Source: Sphingopyxis chilensis (GTDB taxonomy: Bacteria; Pseudomonadota; Alphaproteobacteria; Sphingomonadales; Sphingomonadaceae). From it: a stretch of DNA of 64,000 nucleotides. The stretch is taken from the NCBI RefSeq assembly GCF_035930445.1, contig NZ_CP142394.1, forward strand, positions 3,753,501 to 3,817,500, in the 5' to 3' direction. The notes below the pieces were generated by a model that ran no database searches, was not told where the DNA came from, and was given only the letters and a program-made list of their open reading frames with translations. The first letter of the stretch is position 1; each line of letters opens with the position of its first letter. Positions 16,971-25,789 of the stretch are shown here, one piece after another. The position numbers were made by a program, and so were the translations under genes.

Positions 16971-18383
16971 ATGCCGCGCCCGCTGCGCCTCTCCCCCGAC
17001 CGCCTCTTTCCGTCCGATCCGGCGCAGCGCGACATCGCGCGCCGGCTCTATGCGGAGGTCGCGAATCTCCCGATCGTCAGCCCGCACGGGCACACCGACC
17101 CGAGCTGGTTCGCGGGCAACGCGCCTTTCGGCAATGCGGCGGAGCTGCTGCTCCACCCCGACCATTATGTGTTCCGGATGCTCTATTCGCAGGGCATATC
17201 CCTCGACGCGCTCGGCATCCGCGACGGGCAAGCCGATCCGCGTGAAAGCTGGCGGCTGTTCGCCTGGAACTACCATCTCTTCCGCGGCACGCCGAGCCGC
17301 ATGTGGATGGACTGGGTGTTCGCCGAGGCCTTCGGCTTCGACGTGCAATTTTCGGCCGAGACGTCGGACCTCTATTACGACCGGATCACCGAGGCGCTGG
17401 CGACCGACGCCTTCCGCCCGCGCGCGCTGTTCGACCGCTTCGGGATCGAGGTGATCGCGACGACCGAAAGCCCGCTCGACACGCTCGAACATCATGCCGT
17501 CATCCGCGCCGCCAACGCCAGCGGCGAATGGGCGGGCCGTGTCATCACCGCCTATCGCCCCGACCCCGTGGTCGATCCCGAGTTCGAGGGCTTTCAGGGC
17601 AACCTCCAGCGCTTCTCCGACCTCTCGGGCGAGGATGCGTTCAGCTATGCGGGCTATCTCGCCGCGCACCGCAATCGCCGCGCCTTCTTCGCCGAAATGG
17701 GCGCGACCTCGACCGATCACGGCCATCCGACCGCGGCGACCGCCAACCTGTCCGAGGCCGAGGCCGAGGCGCTGTTCGCGCGCGTCACCGGCGCCGATGT
17801 CAGCGCCGCCGATGCCGAGCTGTTCCGCGCGCATATGCTGACGGTAATGGCGGGGATGAGCCTTGATGACGGTCTCGTCATGCAGATCCACCCCGGCGCG
17901 TTCCGCAATCACAATCCGTGGTTGTTCGCGAACTATGGCCGCGACAAGGGCGCCGATATTCCGATGGCGACCGACTATGTCCACGCGCTGCGTCCGCTCC
18001 TCGGCAAATATGGCAACGAAGCCGCGCTGACGATCATCCTCTTCACCCTCGACGAGACGAGCTACGCGAGAGAGTTGGCGCCGCTTGCGGGTCATTATCC
18101 GGCGCTGAAGCTCGGCCCGGCGTGGTGGTTCCACGACAGCCCCGAAGGGATGCGCCGCTTCAGGAACCAGATGACCGAGACCGCAGGCTTCTACAACACG
18201 GTCGGCTTCAACGACGACACCCGCGCCTTCCTGTCGATCCCGGCGCGCCACGATGTCGCGCGGCGTATCGATTGCGGCTTCCTCGCGCAGCTCGTTGCCG
18301 AGCACAGACTCGAGGAATGGGAGGCGGCGGAGCTCGCGGCCGACCTCAGCTACAATCTCGCGAAGGCGGCGTACAAGCTGTGA
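16971..18383 (+). CDS. uxaC: Uronate isomerase (UxaC)
   Basis: UxaC isomerises D-galacturonate to D-tagaturonate (and glucuronate to fructuronate). The 470-aa protein has the family length and its amidohydrolase-type metal site. Clear markers are VSPHGHTDPSWFA near the N-terminus, YHLFRGTPSRMWMDW, and GPAWWFHDSPEGM and GFNDDTRAFLSIPARHDVARR near the C-terminus. It lies four bases after the ExuT-like gene, and its TGA overlaps the GTG start of the reductase, indicating coupled translation. Confidence 0.96.
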   Translation: MPRPLRLSPDRLFPSDPAQRDIARRLYAEVANLPIVSPHGHTDPSWFAGNAPFGNAAELLLHPDHYVFRMLYSQGISLDALGIRDGQADPRESWRLFAWNYHLFRGTPSRMWMDWVFAEAFGFDVQFSAETSDLYYDRITEALATDAFRPRALFDRFGIEVIATTESPLDTLEHHAVIRAANASGEWAGRVITAYRPDPVVDPEFEGFQGNLQRFSDLSGEDAFSYAGYLAAHRNRRAFFAEMGATSTDHGHPTAATANLSEAEAEALFARVTGADVSAADAELFRAHMLTVMAGMSLDDGLVMQIHPGAFRNHNPWLFANYGRDKGADIPMATDYVHALRPLLGKYGNEAALTIILFTLDETSYARELAPLAGHYPALKLGPAWWFHDSPEGMRRFRNQMTETAGFYNTVGFNDDTRAFLSIPARHDVARRIDCGFLAQLVAEHRLEEWEAAELAADLSYNLAKAAYKL

Positions 18384-19699
18384 GGCTCGGCCCCGATACG
18401 GCACTCCCGGCGTCGGTGCAGGCGCCGGACTACGACCGCGCCGTCCAGGCGGCCGGCATCGTCCATATCGGCATCGGCGCCTTTCACCGCGCGCATCAGG
18501 CGGTCTACACCGACGACGCGATGAACGCGGGCGATCGCGACTGGGGCATCATCGGCGTGTCGCTCCGCTCGGGCGGCGTCGCGGCGCAGCTGAACCCGCA
18601 AGGCGGGCTCTACACCGTCGCGACGCGTCGCGCGGCCGGGACGCGGCTGCGCGTGGTCGGTGCGGTGCGACATGTGCTCGTCGCGGCCGACGACGCGCAG
18701 GCGGTCATCGACGCCATCGCCGCGCCGACGACGCATATCGTGAGCTTCACGGTTACCGAGAAGGGTTATCTCCGCGGCGCCGATGGCACGCTCGATCTCG
18801 CCGCCGCGCGTGGTGCGCCGAGCCTCTATCGCTTTGTCGGCGCCGGACTTGCCGCGCGCAAGGCAGCGGGGCTTGGCGGGCTGACGCTGCTCAGCTGCGA
18901 CAATCTCGCCGGCAATGGCGCGGCGCTGAAGGCGCTGATGCGCCAGTATCTCGCCGCCGAATATTCCGATGTGCTTGGGTGGTTCGACAGCGAATGCCGC
19001 GCTCCCTCGACGATGATCGACCGCATCGTCCCCGCGACGACCGACGCCGACCGTGCCGCCATCGAGGCCACTCTCGGTGCGCGCGACGACGGGGCGGTGG
19101 TCACCGAAGGCTTCAGCCAGTGGGTGATCGAGGATGATTTCGCCGGCCCGCGCCCGCGCTGGGAAAATGTCGGGGCCGAACTTGTCGCGGACGTCGCCCC
19201 CTATGAGACCGCCAAGCTCAGGATGCTCAACGGCGCGCATTCGGCACTTGCCTATATCGGGCTTGGAAAGGGGCATGACTATGTCCATCAGGCGATCGCC
19301 GACGCCGATGTTCGTCCGGTGATCGAGCGGCTGATGCGCGCCGAGGCCGCGCCGACGATCGCGGCGGCGCCGGGACAGGACCTCGCTGCCTATGCCGATG
19401 CGCTGCTCGACCGCTTCGCCAATCCCGCGCTGAACCATCGGCTGGTCCAGATCGCGATGGACGGCAGTCAGAAGATCCCGCAGCGCTGGCTCGAGACGCT
19501 GGCGTGGCATCAGCAACGCGGGGCGCGGTGCTCCTCGCTCGAATCCGCGATCGCGGCATGGATCGCCTTCCTGCGCAGCGATCACCCGATCGACGATCCG
19601 CTCGCCGACAAGCTACGCGAAGCGGCGGCGGGTCCGGATACGATGGCAAAACTGTTCGGCGAAGATGGTCTGATCGCGTCGGAGTGGCGGCCGGCCTAG
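18380..19699 (+). CDS. Mannitol-dehydrogenase-family uronate reductase (UxuB/tagaturonate reductase role)
   Basis: The 439-aa protein is a long-chain polyol dehydrogenase. It has an N-terminal Rossmann region with GIVHIGIGAFHRAHQAVY, and the catalytic signature KLRMLNGAHSALAYIGLG. The sequence looks most like the fructuronate reductase (UxuB)/mannitol 2-dehydrogenase branch. Its operon partner is uxaC and the dehydratase in the locus is UxaA, so the needed reaction is tagaturonate to altronate; this is an inference. I chose the GTG at 18380, which overlaps the uxaC stop; an upstream extension would run through uxaC. The 3' end converges on the LysR gene with a four-base overlap. Confidence 0.88.
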   Translation: MRLGPDTALPASVQAPDYDRAVQAAGIVHIGIGAFHRAHQAVYTDDAMNAGDRDWGIIGVSLRSGGVAAQLNPQGGLYTVATRRAAGTRLRVVGAVRHVLVAADDAQAVIDAIAAPTTHIVSFTVTEKGYLRGADGTLDLAAARGAPSLYRFVGAGLAARKAAGLGGLTLLSCDNLAGNGAALKALMRQYLAAEYSDVLGWFDSECRAPSTMIDRIVPATTDADRAAIEATLGARDDGAVVTEGFSQWVIEDDFAGPRPRWENVGAELVADVAPYETAKLRMLNGAHSALAYIGLGKGHDYVHQAIADADVRPVIERLMRAEAAPTIAAAPGQDLAAYADALLDRFANPALNHRLVQIAMDGSQKIPQRWLETLAWHQQRGARCSSLESAIAAWIAFLRSDHPIDDPLADKLREAAAGPDTMAKLFGEDGLIASEWRPA

Positions 19700-20583
19700 G
19701 TCGGAACCAGCAGCCCCCGGCTCTCGCGCACCTCGGTGTCGAGCCAGTCGATGAACGCCCTTATCCGCGGCTGCGGCGCGACGTCGCGGTGGAGCGCGAG
19801 CCAGAAGGCACGCGCGACCGTCTGTTCGCCCCGCACGCGCACCAGCGCCGGATCGCCGCTCGCAAGGAAGCAGGGCAGCACGCCGACCCCCGCTCCGCCC
19901 GCGATCATCCGCCGCTGCGCGAGGATCGACGACGAGCGCACCGTCGCGCGAAGCCCCGGCTCGATCTCGCCCAGATAGTCGAGTTCGGGGGCGTAGAGGA
20001 TGTCGGGCATATAGCCGATCACCGGGATACCGGTGCGCGACAGCGGCGCGGCGGCGACCGCTTGGTGCCAGTCGGGGCGGTCGGCGGGCGCGTAGATGCC
20101 GAGGCTGTAATCGGACAGTTTGCGCGTGATCAGCGGGCCCTTGCGCGGGCGCGCGAGCAGCACCGCCATATCGGCCTCGCGCCGCGACGGATTGAGGAAA
20201 CCCGACGAGGCGACCAGGTCGATCTCGAGCTCCGGGTGCGCCGCCACGAAACCCGCGAGGCGCGGCGCGATGAAGCTGTTGCCGAAGCCTTCGGACACGC
20301 TGACGCGGAGCTGCCCCGACAGCGCCGACCCGCCTTCGGAAGCCTTGTGGATGCGCGCCGCCGCTGCGGCCATCGCTTCGGCGTGCGGAACGAGCGCCCG
20401 GCCTGCCGCAGTCAGAACGAAACCCGTCGTCGCGCGTTCGAAGAGCGTCTGCTGGAGCGCGGTTTCGAGCGTGCTGATCTGGCGGCTCACCGTCGTTGCG
20501 TCGACGTGGAGCGCCGCCCCGGCGCGCGCAAGCGAGCCGTGGCGTGCGACGAACAGGAAATATTGCAGCTTGTCCCAGTCCAT
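19696..20583 (-). CDS. LysR-family transcriptional regulator
   Basis: This 295-aa protein has an N-terminal winged helix-turn-helix (DKLQYFLFVARHGSLARAGA, then HVDATTVSRQISTLE) and a C-terminal effector domain of normal LysR length. It is divergent from mmsA with 97 bases between the starts, the classic layout for a LysR regulator and its target. It may therefore control the methylmalonate-semialdehyde/valine genes, though that is inferred only from position. The start at 20583 (MDWDKLQ) fits family N-termini; the extra upstream frame has no family sequence. Confidence 0.9.
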   Translation of the reverse strand: MDWDKLQYFLFVARHGSLARAGAALHVDATTVSRQISTLETALQQTLFERATTGFVLTAAGRALVPHAEAMAAAAARIHKASEGGSALSGQLRVSVSEGFGNSFIAPRLAGFVAAHPELEIDLVASSGFLNPSRREADMAVLLARPRKGPLITRKLSDYSLGIYAPADRPDWHQAVAAAPLSRTGIPVIGYMPDILYAPELDYLGEIEPGLRATVRSSSILAQRRMIAGGAGVGVLPCFLASGDPALVRVRGEQTVARAFWLALHRDVAPQPRIRAFIDWLDTEVRESRGLLVPT

Positions 20584-20586
20584 AAG

Positions 20587-20600
20587 CTGCAAATATGCAG
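20587..20600. promoter_or_regulatory. Small palindrome in the lysR-mmsA intergenic region
   Basis: CTGCAAATATGCAG has 5-bp inverted arms (CTGCA/TGCAG) around AATA and sits three bases upstream of the LysR start. A related half, GACTGCAAGTC, follows at 20606-20616. Such sites often bind LysR proteins and could mediate autoregulation. Confidence 0.4.
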
Positions 20601-20680
20601 TATCGGACTGCAAGTCTATCCCTTGCCATCGGCCGCCGGTTGGGCTGTTGCATCGGCAAGATTTTACGGGAGACTCGGAC

Positions 20681-22183
20681 ATGCGACAGATCGACCATCA
20701 CATCGTCGGCGGTGCCGGCGGCAGCGCCCGCCAGGGCGACGTCTTCGACCCGAACAATGGCGGCGTGCAGGCGCAGGTCGCGCTCGGCGACCGTGTGCTG
20801 CTCGACCGCGCCGTCGCTGCCGCCAAGGCCGCGCAGCCTGCCTGGGCCGCCACCAATCCGCAGCGCCGCGCGCGCGTGATGTTCGAATTCAAGCGCCTCG
20901 TCGAAGCGAATATGAACCAGCTCGCCGAAATGCTCTCGTCCGAACATGGCAAGGTGATCGCCGATTCAAAGGGCGACATCCAGCGCGGCCTCGAAGTCAT
21001 CGAATTCTGCTGCGGCATCCCGCATGTGCTGAAGGGCGAATATACGCAGGGCGCCGGCCCCGGCATCGACGTCTATTCGATGCGCCAGCCGATCGGCATC
21101 GGCGCCGGCATCACCCCGTTCAACTTCCCGGCGATGATCCCGCTGTGGATGGGCGGCGTCGCGACCGCGACGGGCAACGCCTTCATTTTGAAGCCCAGCG
21201 AGCGCGACCCGTCGGTGCCGGTGCGGCTGTCGGAACTGTTTCTTGAGGCAGGTATGCCCGAGGGCATTTTCCAGACCGTCCACGGCGACAAGGAAATGGT
21301 CGACGCGATCCTCGACCATCCCGACATCGGCGCGGTCAGCTTTGTCGGCTCGTCGGACATCGCGCATGATGTCTACAACCGCGGCGTCGCGAACGGCAAG
21401 CGCGTGCAGGCGATGGGCGGCGCGAAGAACCACGGCATCGTCATGCCCGACGCCGATCTCGATCAGGTCGTGAACGACCTCACCGGCGCCGCCTTCGGCT
21501 CGGCGGGCGAACGCTGCATGGCGCTGCCCGTCGTCGTCCCCGTGGGCGAGGACACGGCCAACCGCCTGCGCGAAAAGCTGATCCCGGCGATCGAGGCGCT
21601 GCGCGTCGGCGTGTCGACCGATGCCGAGGCGCATTACGGCCCCGTGGTGACAGAGGCGCACAAGGAAAAGGTCGAAGGCTGGATCGCCAAATGCGCCGAC
21701 GAAGGCGCCGAGCTCGTCGTCGACGGCCGCGGCTTCACCTTGCAGGGCCACGAAAAGGGCTTTTTCGTCGGCCCGACCCTGTTCGACCACGTCACCCCCG
21801 ACATGGAAAGCTACAAGGAAGAAATCTTCGGCCCCGTGCTCCAGATCGTCCGCGCCCCCGATTTCGAAACCGCGCTCGAACTGCCCAGCAAGCACCAATA
21901 TGGCAACGGGGTCGCGATCTTCACGCGCAACGGCCACGCCGCGCGCGAGTTTGCCGCGCGCGTGCAGGTCGGCATGGTCGGGATCAACGTGCCGATCCCG
22001 GTGCCGGTCGCCTATCACAGCTTCGGCGGCTGGAAGCGCTCGGCGTTCGGCGACACCAACCAGCATGGCATGGAAGGCGTGAAATTCTGGACCAAGGTCA
22101 AGACGATCACCCAGCGCTGGCCCGACGGGGTGGGTGGGGCTGGCGACGCCGGCAACGCTTTCGTCATCCCGACGATGGGCTGA
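20681..22183 (+). CDS. mmsA: CoA-acylating methylmalonate-semialdehyde dehydrogenase (MmsA)
   Basis: MmsA oxidises methylmalonate semialdehyde to propionyl-CoA at the end of valine degradation, and also acts on malonate semialdehyde. The 500-aa aldehyde dehydrogenase shows GITPFNFPAMIPLWM, the glycine-rich FVGSSDIAHDVY, and the catalytic cysteine in GSAGERCMALPVVV, a segment diagnostic for the CoA-dependent MMSDH group. The start ATG at 20681 lies 97 bases from the divergent LysR gene. Other valine genes (acyl-CoA dehydrogenase, hydrolase, hydratase, mmsB) follow within 6 kb on the same strand. Confidence 0.95.
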   Translation: MRQIDHHIVGGAGGSARQGDVFDPNNGGVQAQVALGDRVLLDRAVAAAKAAQPAWAATNPQRRARVMFEFKRLVEANMNQLAEMLSSEHGKVIADSKGDIQRGLEVIEFCCGIPHVLKGEYTQGAGPGIDVYSMRQPIGIGAGITPFNFPAMIPLWMGGVATATGNAFILKPSERDPSVPVRLSELFLEAGMPEGIFQTVHGDKEMVDAILDHPDIGAVSFVGSSDIAHDVYNRGVANGKRVQAMGGAKNHGIVMPDADLDQVVNDLTGAAFGSAGERCMALPVVVPVGEDTANRLREKLIPAIEALRVGVSTDAEAHYGPVVTEAHKEKVEGWIAKCADEGAELVVDGRGFTLQGHEKGFFVGPTLFDHVTPDMESYKEEIFGPVLQIVRAPDFETALELPSKHQYGNGVAIFTRNGHAAREFAARVQVGMVGINVPIPVPVAYHSFGGWKRSAFGDTNQHGMEGVKFWTKVKTITQRWPDGVGGAGDAGNAFVIPTMG

Positions 22184-22190
22184 CGGGCTC

Positions 22191-22223
22191 ACCGGGCGCG
22201 CCAGTGAAACCAGTGCGCCCGGT
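22191..22223 (+). terminator. Hairpin after mmsA, possible terminator
   Basis: A perfect 9-bp stem (ACCGGGCGC / GCGCCCGGT) with a 15-base loop lies 7 bases past the mmsA stop. It is followed only by a short T-rich stretch (ATTTCT), so termination strength is uncertain. Confidence 0.45.
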
Positions 22224-22253
22224 CGAACATTTCTCCCACGAAGGAGAATGACG

Positions 22254-22772
22254 ATGATGCGATGGACAATGCCTGCGGCGCTTTTGCTGCTTGCCGCGTG
22301 CAGCGGCGGTCAGGACGACGAATCGGGCCCCGAAGCCAGCTCGAATGTCGGCCCGCTGCAAAAGGCCGAGCGTCCGGCGCCCGCCGAAACGCCCGAGGCG
22401 GACGCCGAGGTCAAGGCGCCGGCAACGGCCGAAGCCGGCGACAAGGTCGACGGCAAGACAATCCCGCCCGCGATCCGTGGCCGCTGGGCGCTCAAGGCCG
22501 CCGATTGCGCCGCACGACGGGGCACCGACCTGACCGCGCTGACGATCGACGCGACCAATCTGCGCTTCTTCGAATCGCACGGCGAACTCGCGCGCGTTCA
22601 GGCAAGCGACACGGGCAGCATCGTCGCCGATTACAAGTTCAGCGGCGAGGGCGAGGAATGGGATCGCCGGATGCAACTCGACCTCGCCGACGGCGGCAAG
22701 ACGCTCGTGCGCCGCGATTCGGGTGAGGGTGCCGCCGCGGACGCGATGCGCTATACGCGCTGCGCCGGATAA
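22254..22772 (+). CDS. Predicted lipoprotein of unknown function
   Basis: A 172-aa protein beginning MMRWTMPAALLLLAACSGG, a lipoprotein signal with a lipobox (LAAC). A low-complexity Ala/Glu/Pro linker follows (to about residue 60), then a small domain of about 100 aa with two cysteines (RGRWALKAADCAARRG and the final YTRC) likely to form a disulfide. I do not recognise the domain. An ATG at 22248 abuts the AAGGAGA motif, so the ATG at 22254 has better spacing. A second small lipoprotein gene follows after 23 bases, and the two may be co-expressed. Confidence 0.75.
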   Translation: MMRWTMPAALLLLAACSGGQDDESGPEASSNVGPLQKAERPAPAETPEADAEVKAPATAEAGDKVDGKTIPPAIRGRWALKAADCAARRGTDLTALTIDATNLRFFESHGELARVQASDTGSIVADYKFSGEGEEWDRRMQLDLADGGKTLVRRDSGEGAAADAMRYTRCAG

Positions 22773-22795
22773 TATTTTCGAAAGGGAGATTTACG

Positions 22796-23101
22796 ATGGA
22801 CTTTCGCCTGCTCGCAATCGCCGCCGTCCTGCCCCTCGCCGCCTGTACGCAGGAGCGGCCCCCCGTCGAATCGGCCCCGCCGCCGCCCGAAGCCGAAATG
22901 ACGTGCAAGGTGGAAGCGGTGCAATCCTATGTCGGGCAGACCGCGACCCCCGAGCTCGGCGGTACGATTCTCAAGGCATCGGGTGCCCGCACGCTTCGCT
23001 GGGGCCCGCCGCGCTCGGCGATGACGATGGACTATCGTCAGGACCGCGTGAACATCATGTACGACGACGCTTACAAGATCACGCAGGTCACTTGTGGCTG
23101 A
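22796..23101 (+). CDS. I78-family peptidase inhibitor-like lipoprotein
   Basis: This 101-aa protein has a lipoprotein signal (LLAIAAVLPLAACTQ) and a mature domain of about 65 residues running from CKVEAVQSYVGQ to YKITQVTCG. The order matches the small I78 protease-inhibitor fold: YVGQ near the start, then GARTLRWGPP, then MDYRQDRVNIMYDD. Members block serine proteases such as elastase or subtilisin, so this copy may protect the envelope. A GGGAGA ribosome-binding motif precedes the ATG. It overlaps the RidA gene by eight bases. Confidence 0.78.
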   Translation: MDFRLLAIAAVLPLAACTQERPPVESAPPPPEAEMTCKVEAVQSYVGQTATPELGGTILKASGARTLRWGPPRSAMTMDYRQDRVNIMYDDAYKITQVTCG

Positions 23102-23489
23102 TTCCAGCCGGCGCAATCATAGCTCGGCCTCCCCGTTCGAACCCGTCTATGCCTACAGCCGCGCGGTTCGGGTGGGCAGCCGCATCGACGTCGCCGGCTG
23201 CGCGCCGATCGAGCCCGATGGAAGCTCGACTCCCGGCGATGCGGGGGTACAGGCGGCGCGTTGCCTGACGATCATCGGCGAGGCGCTCGAAGCGCTCGGC
23301 GGCAGCTTCGTCGATGTCGTCCGCACGCGCATGTATATCACCGACGCGGCCGACGCCGACCTCGTCGGCCGCGCCCACGGCGCGGTGTTCGGCGATATCC
23401 GCCCGGCGGCGACGATGCTCGTCATCCCGGCGCTGATCCGCCCCGAGTGGAAAGTCGAAATCGAAGCGGAGGCGATTCTAGAGAAATGA
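23094..23489 (+). CDS. RidA/YjgF-family protein
   Basis: The 131-aa protein has the RidA fold and the late family segment PAATMLVIPALIRPEWKVEIEAEA. RidA proteins hydrolyse reactive enamine/imine intermediates formed by PLP enzymes; divergent members act in catabolic pathways. The family Arg that binds the substrate carboxylate is plausibly in GDIRPAATM. The GTG start at 23094 lies inside the end of the I78 gene, and the stop overlaps the ATG of the acyl-CoA dehydrogenase, so it is part of the valine operon. Confidence 0.85.
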   Translation: MADSSRRNHSSASPFEPVYAYSRAVRVGSRIDVAGCAPIEPDGSSTPGDAGVQAARCLTIIGEALEALGGSFVDVVRTRMYITDAADADLVGRAHGAVFGDIRPAATMLVIPALIRPEWKVEIEAEAILEK

Positions 23490-24637
23490 CCATGACCGAC
23501 CAGTTCCAGCTTACCGATGACCAGCTCGCCATCCAGGACATGGCGCGCAAATTCACCGCCGACCGCATCACGCCCTTCGCGGCCGAATGGGACGAAAAAA
23601 ATCATTATCCCGTCGACGTATGGAAGGCGGCGGGCGAGCTGGGTTTCGGCGCGATTTATGTCGCCGAGGAATCGGGCGGCATCGGGCTTGGCCGGATGGA
23701 GGCGGCGCTGATCATGGAGGCGATGGCCTATGGCTGCCCCGCGACCAGCGCCTATATCTCGATCCACAATATGGCGACCTGGATGATCGACCGCTTCGGC
23801 GGCGCGGAGATCAAGGCGCGCTTCCTGCCCGAGCTTGTCAGCATGGAGAAGATCGCGAGCTATTGCCTCACCGAACCCGGCTCGGGGTCCGACGCCGCGG
23901 CGCTCAAGGCGTCGGCAAAACGCGACGGCGACCATTATGTGCTCAACGGCACCAAACAGTTCATCTCGGGCGCGGGCTACAACGACATCTATGTCTGCAT
24001 GGTCCGTACGTCCGAAGAAAAGTCCAAGGGAATCAGCTGCCTCGTCGTCGAAAAGGACACGCCGGGCCTCAGCTTCGGCGCGCCCGAGAAAAAGCTCGGC
24101 TGGAACGCTTCCCCCACCGCGCAGGTGATCTTCGAGGATTGCCGCGTGCCGGTCGAAAATCTCGTCGGCGCCGAGGGCGACGGCTTCCGCTTCGCGATGG
24201 CGGGGCTCGACGGCGGCCGTCTCAATATCGGCGCCTGCTCGCTGGGCGGCGCGCAGCGCTGCCTCGACGAGGCAATCGCTTACACCAAGGACCGCCAGCA
24301 GTTCGGGCAGCCGATCGCCGATTTCCAGAACACCCAGTTCATGCTCGCCGACATGGCGACCGACCTCGAAGCCGCGCGCGCTCTGCTCTACATGGCCGCA
24401 GCAAAGGTCACCGCGAACGCCCCCGACAAGTCGCGCTTTTCGGCGATGGCGAAACGGCTCGCGACCGACAGCGGCAGCAAGATCGTCAACGACGCGCTGC
24501 AACTGTTCGGCGGCTACGGCTATCTGAAAGATTATCCGATCGAGCGTTTCTGGCGCGACCTGCGCGTCCATTCGATCCTCGAAGGCACCAACCAGGTGAT
24601 GCGGATGATCGTCGGAAGGGACCTGCTGCGCCAATGA
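23486..24637 (+). CDS. Acyl-CoA dehydrogenase, probably isobutyryl-CoA dehydrogenase
   Basis: A 383-aa FAD-dependent acyl-CoA dehydrogenase with all family blocks: YCLTEPGSGSDAAALKASAK (flavin/substrate region), FISGAGYNDIYVCM, and the C-terminal QLFGGYGYLKDYPIERFWRD. The catalytic glutamate is likely in ILEGTNQVMRMIVGRDLL. It resembles the short branched-chain group (ACAD8-like). Followed by 3-hydroxyisobutyryl-CoA hydrolase, enoyl-CoA hydratase and mmsB, it should oxidise isobutyryl-CoA to methacrylyl-CoA. The start ATG overlaps the RidA stop; another ATG lies six bases later. Confidence 0.9.
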   Translation: MTMTDQFQLTDDQLAIQDMARKFTADRITPFAAEWDEKNHYPVDVWKAAGELGFGAIYVAEESGGIGLGRMEAALIMEAMAYGCPATSAYISIHNMATWMIDRFGGAEIKARFLPELVSMEKIASYCLTEPGSGSDAAALKASAKRDGDHYVLNGTKQFISGAGYNDIYVCMVRTSEEKSKGISCLVVEKDTPGLSFGAPEKKLGWNASPTAQVIFEDCRVPVENLVGAEGDGFRFAMAGLDGGRLNIGACSLGGAQRCLDEAIAYTKDRQQFGQPIADFQNTQFMLADMATDLEAARALLYMAAAKVTANAPDKSRFSAMAKRLATDSGSKIVNDALQLFGGYGYLKDYPIERFWRDLRVHSILEGTNQVMRMIVGRDLLRQ

Positions 24638-25680
24638 CGGACGATGTTTTGATTTCGACCGACGTCCGCGTCGGGCACATTGCGCTCAACCGCCCCAAGG
24701 CGATCCACGCGCTCAACCTCGCCATGTGCGAAGCGATGATCGACGCGCTGCTGAAGTGGCAGGGCAACGCTGCGGTCGAGGCGGTGATCATCGATCATAG
24801 CGAAGGCCGCGGCTTCTGCGCTGGCGGCGACATCCGCATGCTTGCGGAGAGCGGCGCGAAGGACGGGAAGGAAGCACGCCTGTTCTTCCACACCGAATAC
24901 CGCCTCAACCACCTGCTCTTCACTTACCCCAAGCCGGTCGTCGCCTTCATGGACGGCATCACCATGGGCGGCGGGGTCGGCATTTCGCAACCGGCGAAAT
25001 ATCGCGTCGCGACCGAACATACGCGCTTCGCGATGCCCGAGACGGGGATCGGTCTGTTCCCCGACGTCGGCGGCGGCTGGTACCTGCCGCGCCTCGAAGG
25101 CCGCGTCGGCGCCTATCTCGCGCTCACCGGCGCGCGGCTCGACGGGGCGGAGTGCTTGGCGCTCGGCCTCGCCACCCATTACCTCCCGTCCGAAAAGCTC
25201 GCCGAGGCGAAGGCGCGCATCGCGGTCGATCCGACCCGTATCGGCGGCATCCTGGGCGAATTGTCGGTTACCGCGCCGCCCGCCGCGATCACCCAGCATA
25301 TCGAACGGATCAACCGCCTGTTCGCGAGCGACACCTATGAGGAGATCCTCGCCGCGCTCGAAGCCGACGGCGGCGAATGGGCCGAAAAGGAGCTCGCGAC
25401 GCTGCGCACCAAAAGCCCGCAGACGTGCAAGGTCGCGCTCCGCCAGCTCAAGGAGGGCGGCGAGATGCACGACTTCGCCGAGCAGATGCGCCAGGAATAT
25501 GCGATCGGCAGCCGCGTCGTTCAGATGCACGATTTCATCGAAGGCGTCCGCGCCCTGATTATCGACAAGGACAACAGCCCGAAATGGGATCCGGCCAAAC
25601 CCGAAGCGGTGACCGAAGACTGGATCGACGCGATCTTCGCGCCGCTGCCCGAGAATGAGAAATGGACCCCTCTAACCTGA
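24634..25680 (+). CDS. 3-hydroxyisobutyryl-CoA hydrolase
   Basis: This 348-aa crotonase-fold enzyme hydrolyses 3-hydroxyisobutyryl-CoA, freeing the acid for MmsB. It is longer than simple enoyl-CoA hydratases, as HIBCH proteins are. It shows GRGFCAGGDIRMLAESG and MGGGVGISQPAKYRVATE, and the HIBCH-type FPDVGGGWYLPRLEG, with the typical C-terminal extension (RQLKEGGEMHDFAEQMRQEY). Its ATG overlaps the acyl-CoA dehydrogenase stop by four bases. Confidence 0.92.
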   Translation: MTDDVLISTDVRVGHIALNRPKAIHALNLAMCEAMIDALLKWQGNAAVEAVIIDHSEGRGFCAGGDIRMLAESGAKDGKEARLFFHTEYRLNHLLFTYPKPVVAFMDGITMGGGVGISQPAKYRVATEHTRFAMPETGIGLFPDVGGGWYLPRLEGRVGAYLALTGARLDGAECLALGLATHYLPSEKLAEAKARIAVDPTRIGGILGELSVTAPPAAITQHIERINRLFASDTYEEILAALEADGGEWAEKELATLRTKSPQTCKVALRQLKEGGEMHDFAEQMRQEYAIGSRVVQMHDFIEGVRALIIDKDNSPKWDPAKPEAVTEDWIDAIFAPLPENEKWTPLT

Positions 25681-25698
25681 ACTTTACCGCCCATCCTT

Positions 25699-25770
25699 CG
25701 TCACCCCGGACTTGATCCGGGGCCCATAGCCTCGCTGCGAGATGGATGCCGGATCAAGTCCGGCATGACG
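25699..25770. repeat. REP-like double hairpin, family A copy 2
   Basis: Left half CCCCGGACTTGATCCGGGG and right half TGCCGGATCAAGTCCGGCA, with a variable middle. It sits between the hydrolase and enoyl-CoA hydratase genes inside the valine operon, at the same kind of position as the copy between kduI and kduD. Confidence 0.82.
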
Positions 25771-25789
25771 ATAATCCGGAGATTGCCGA

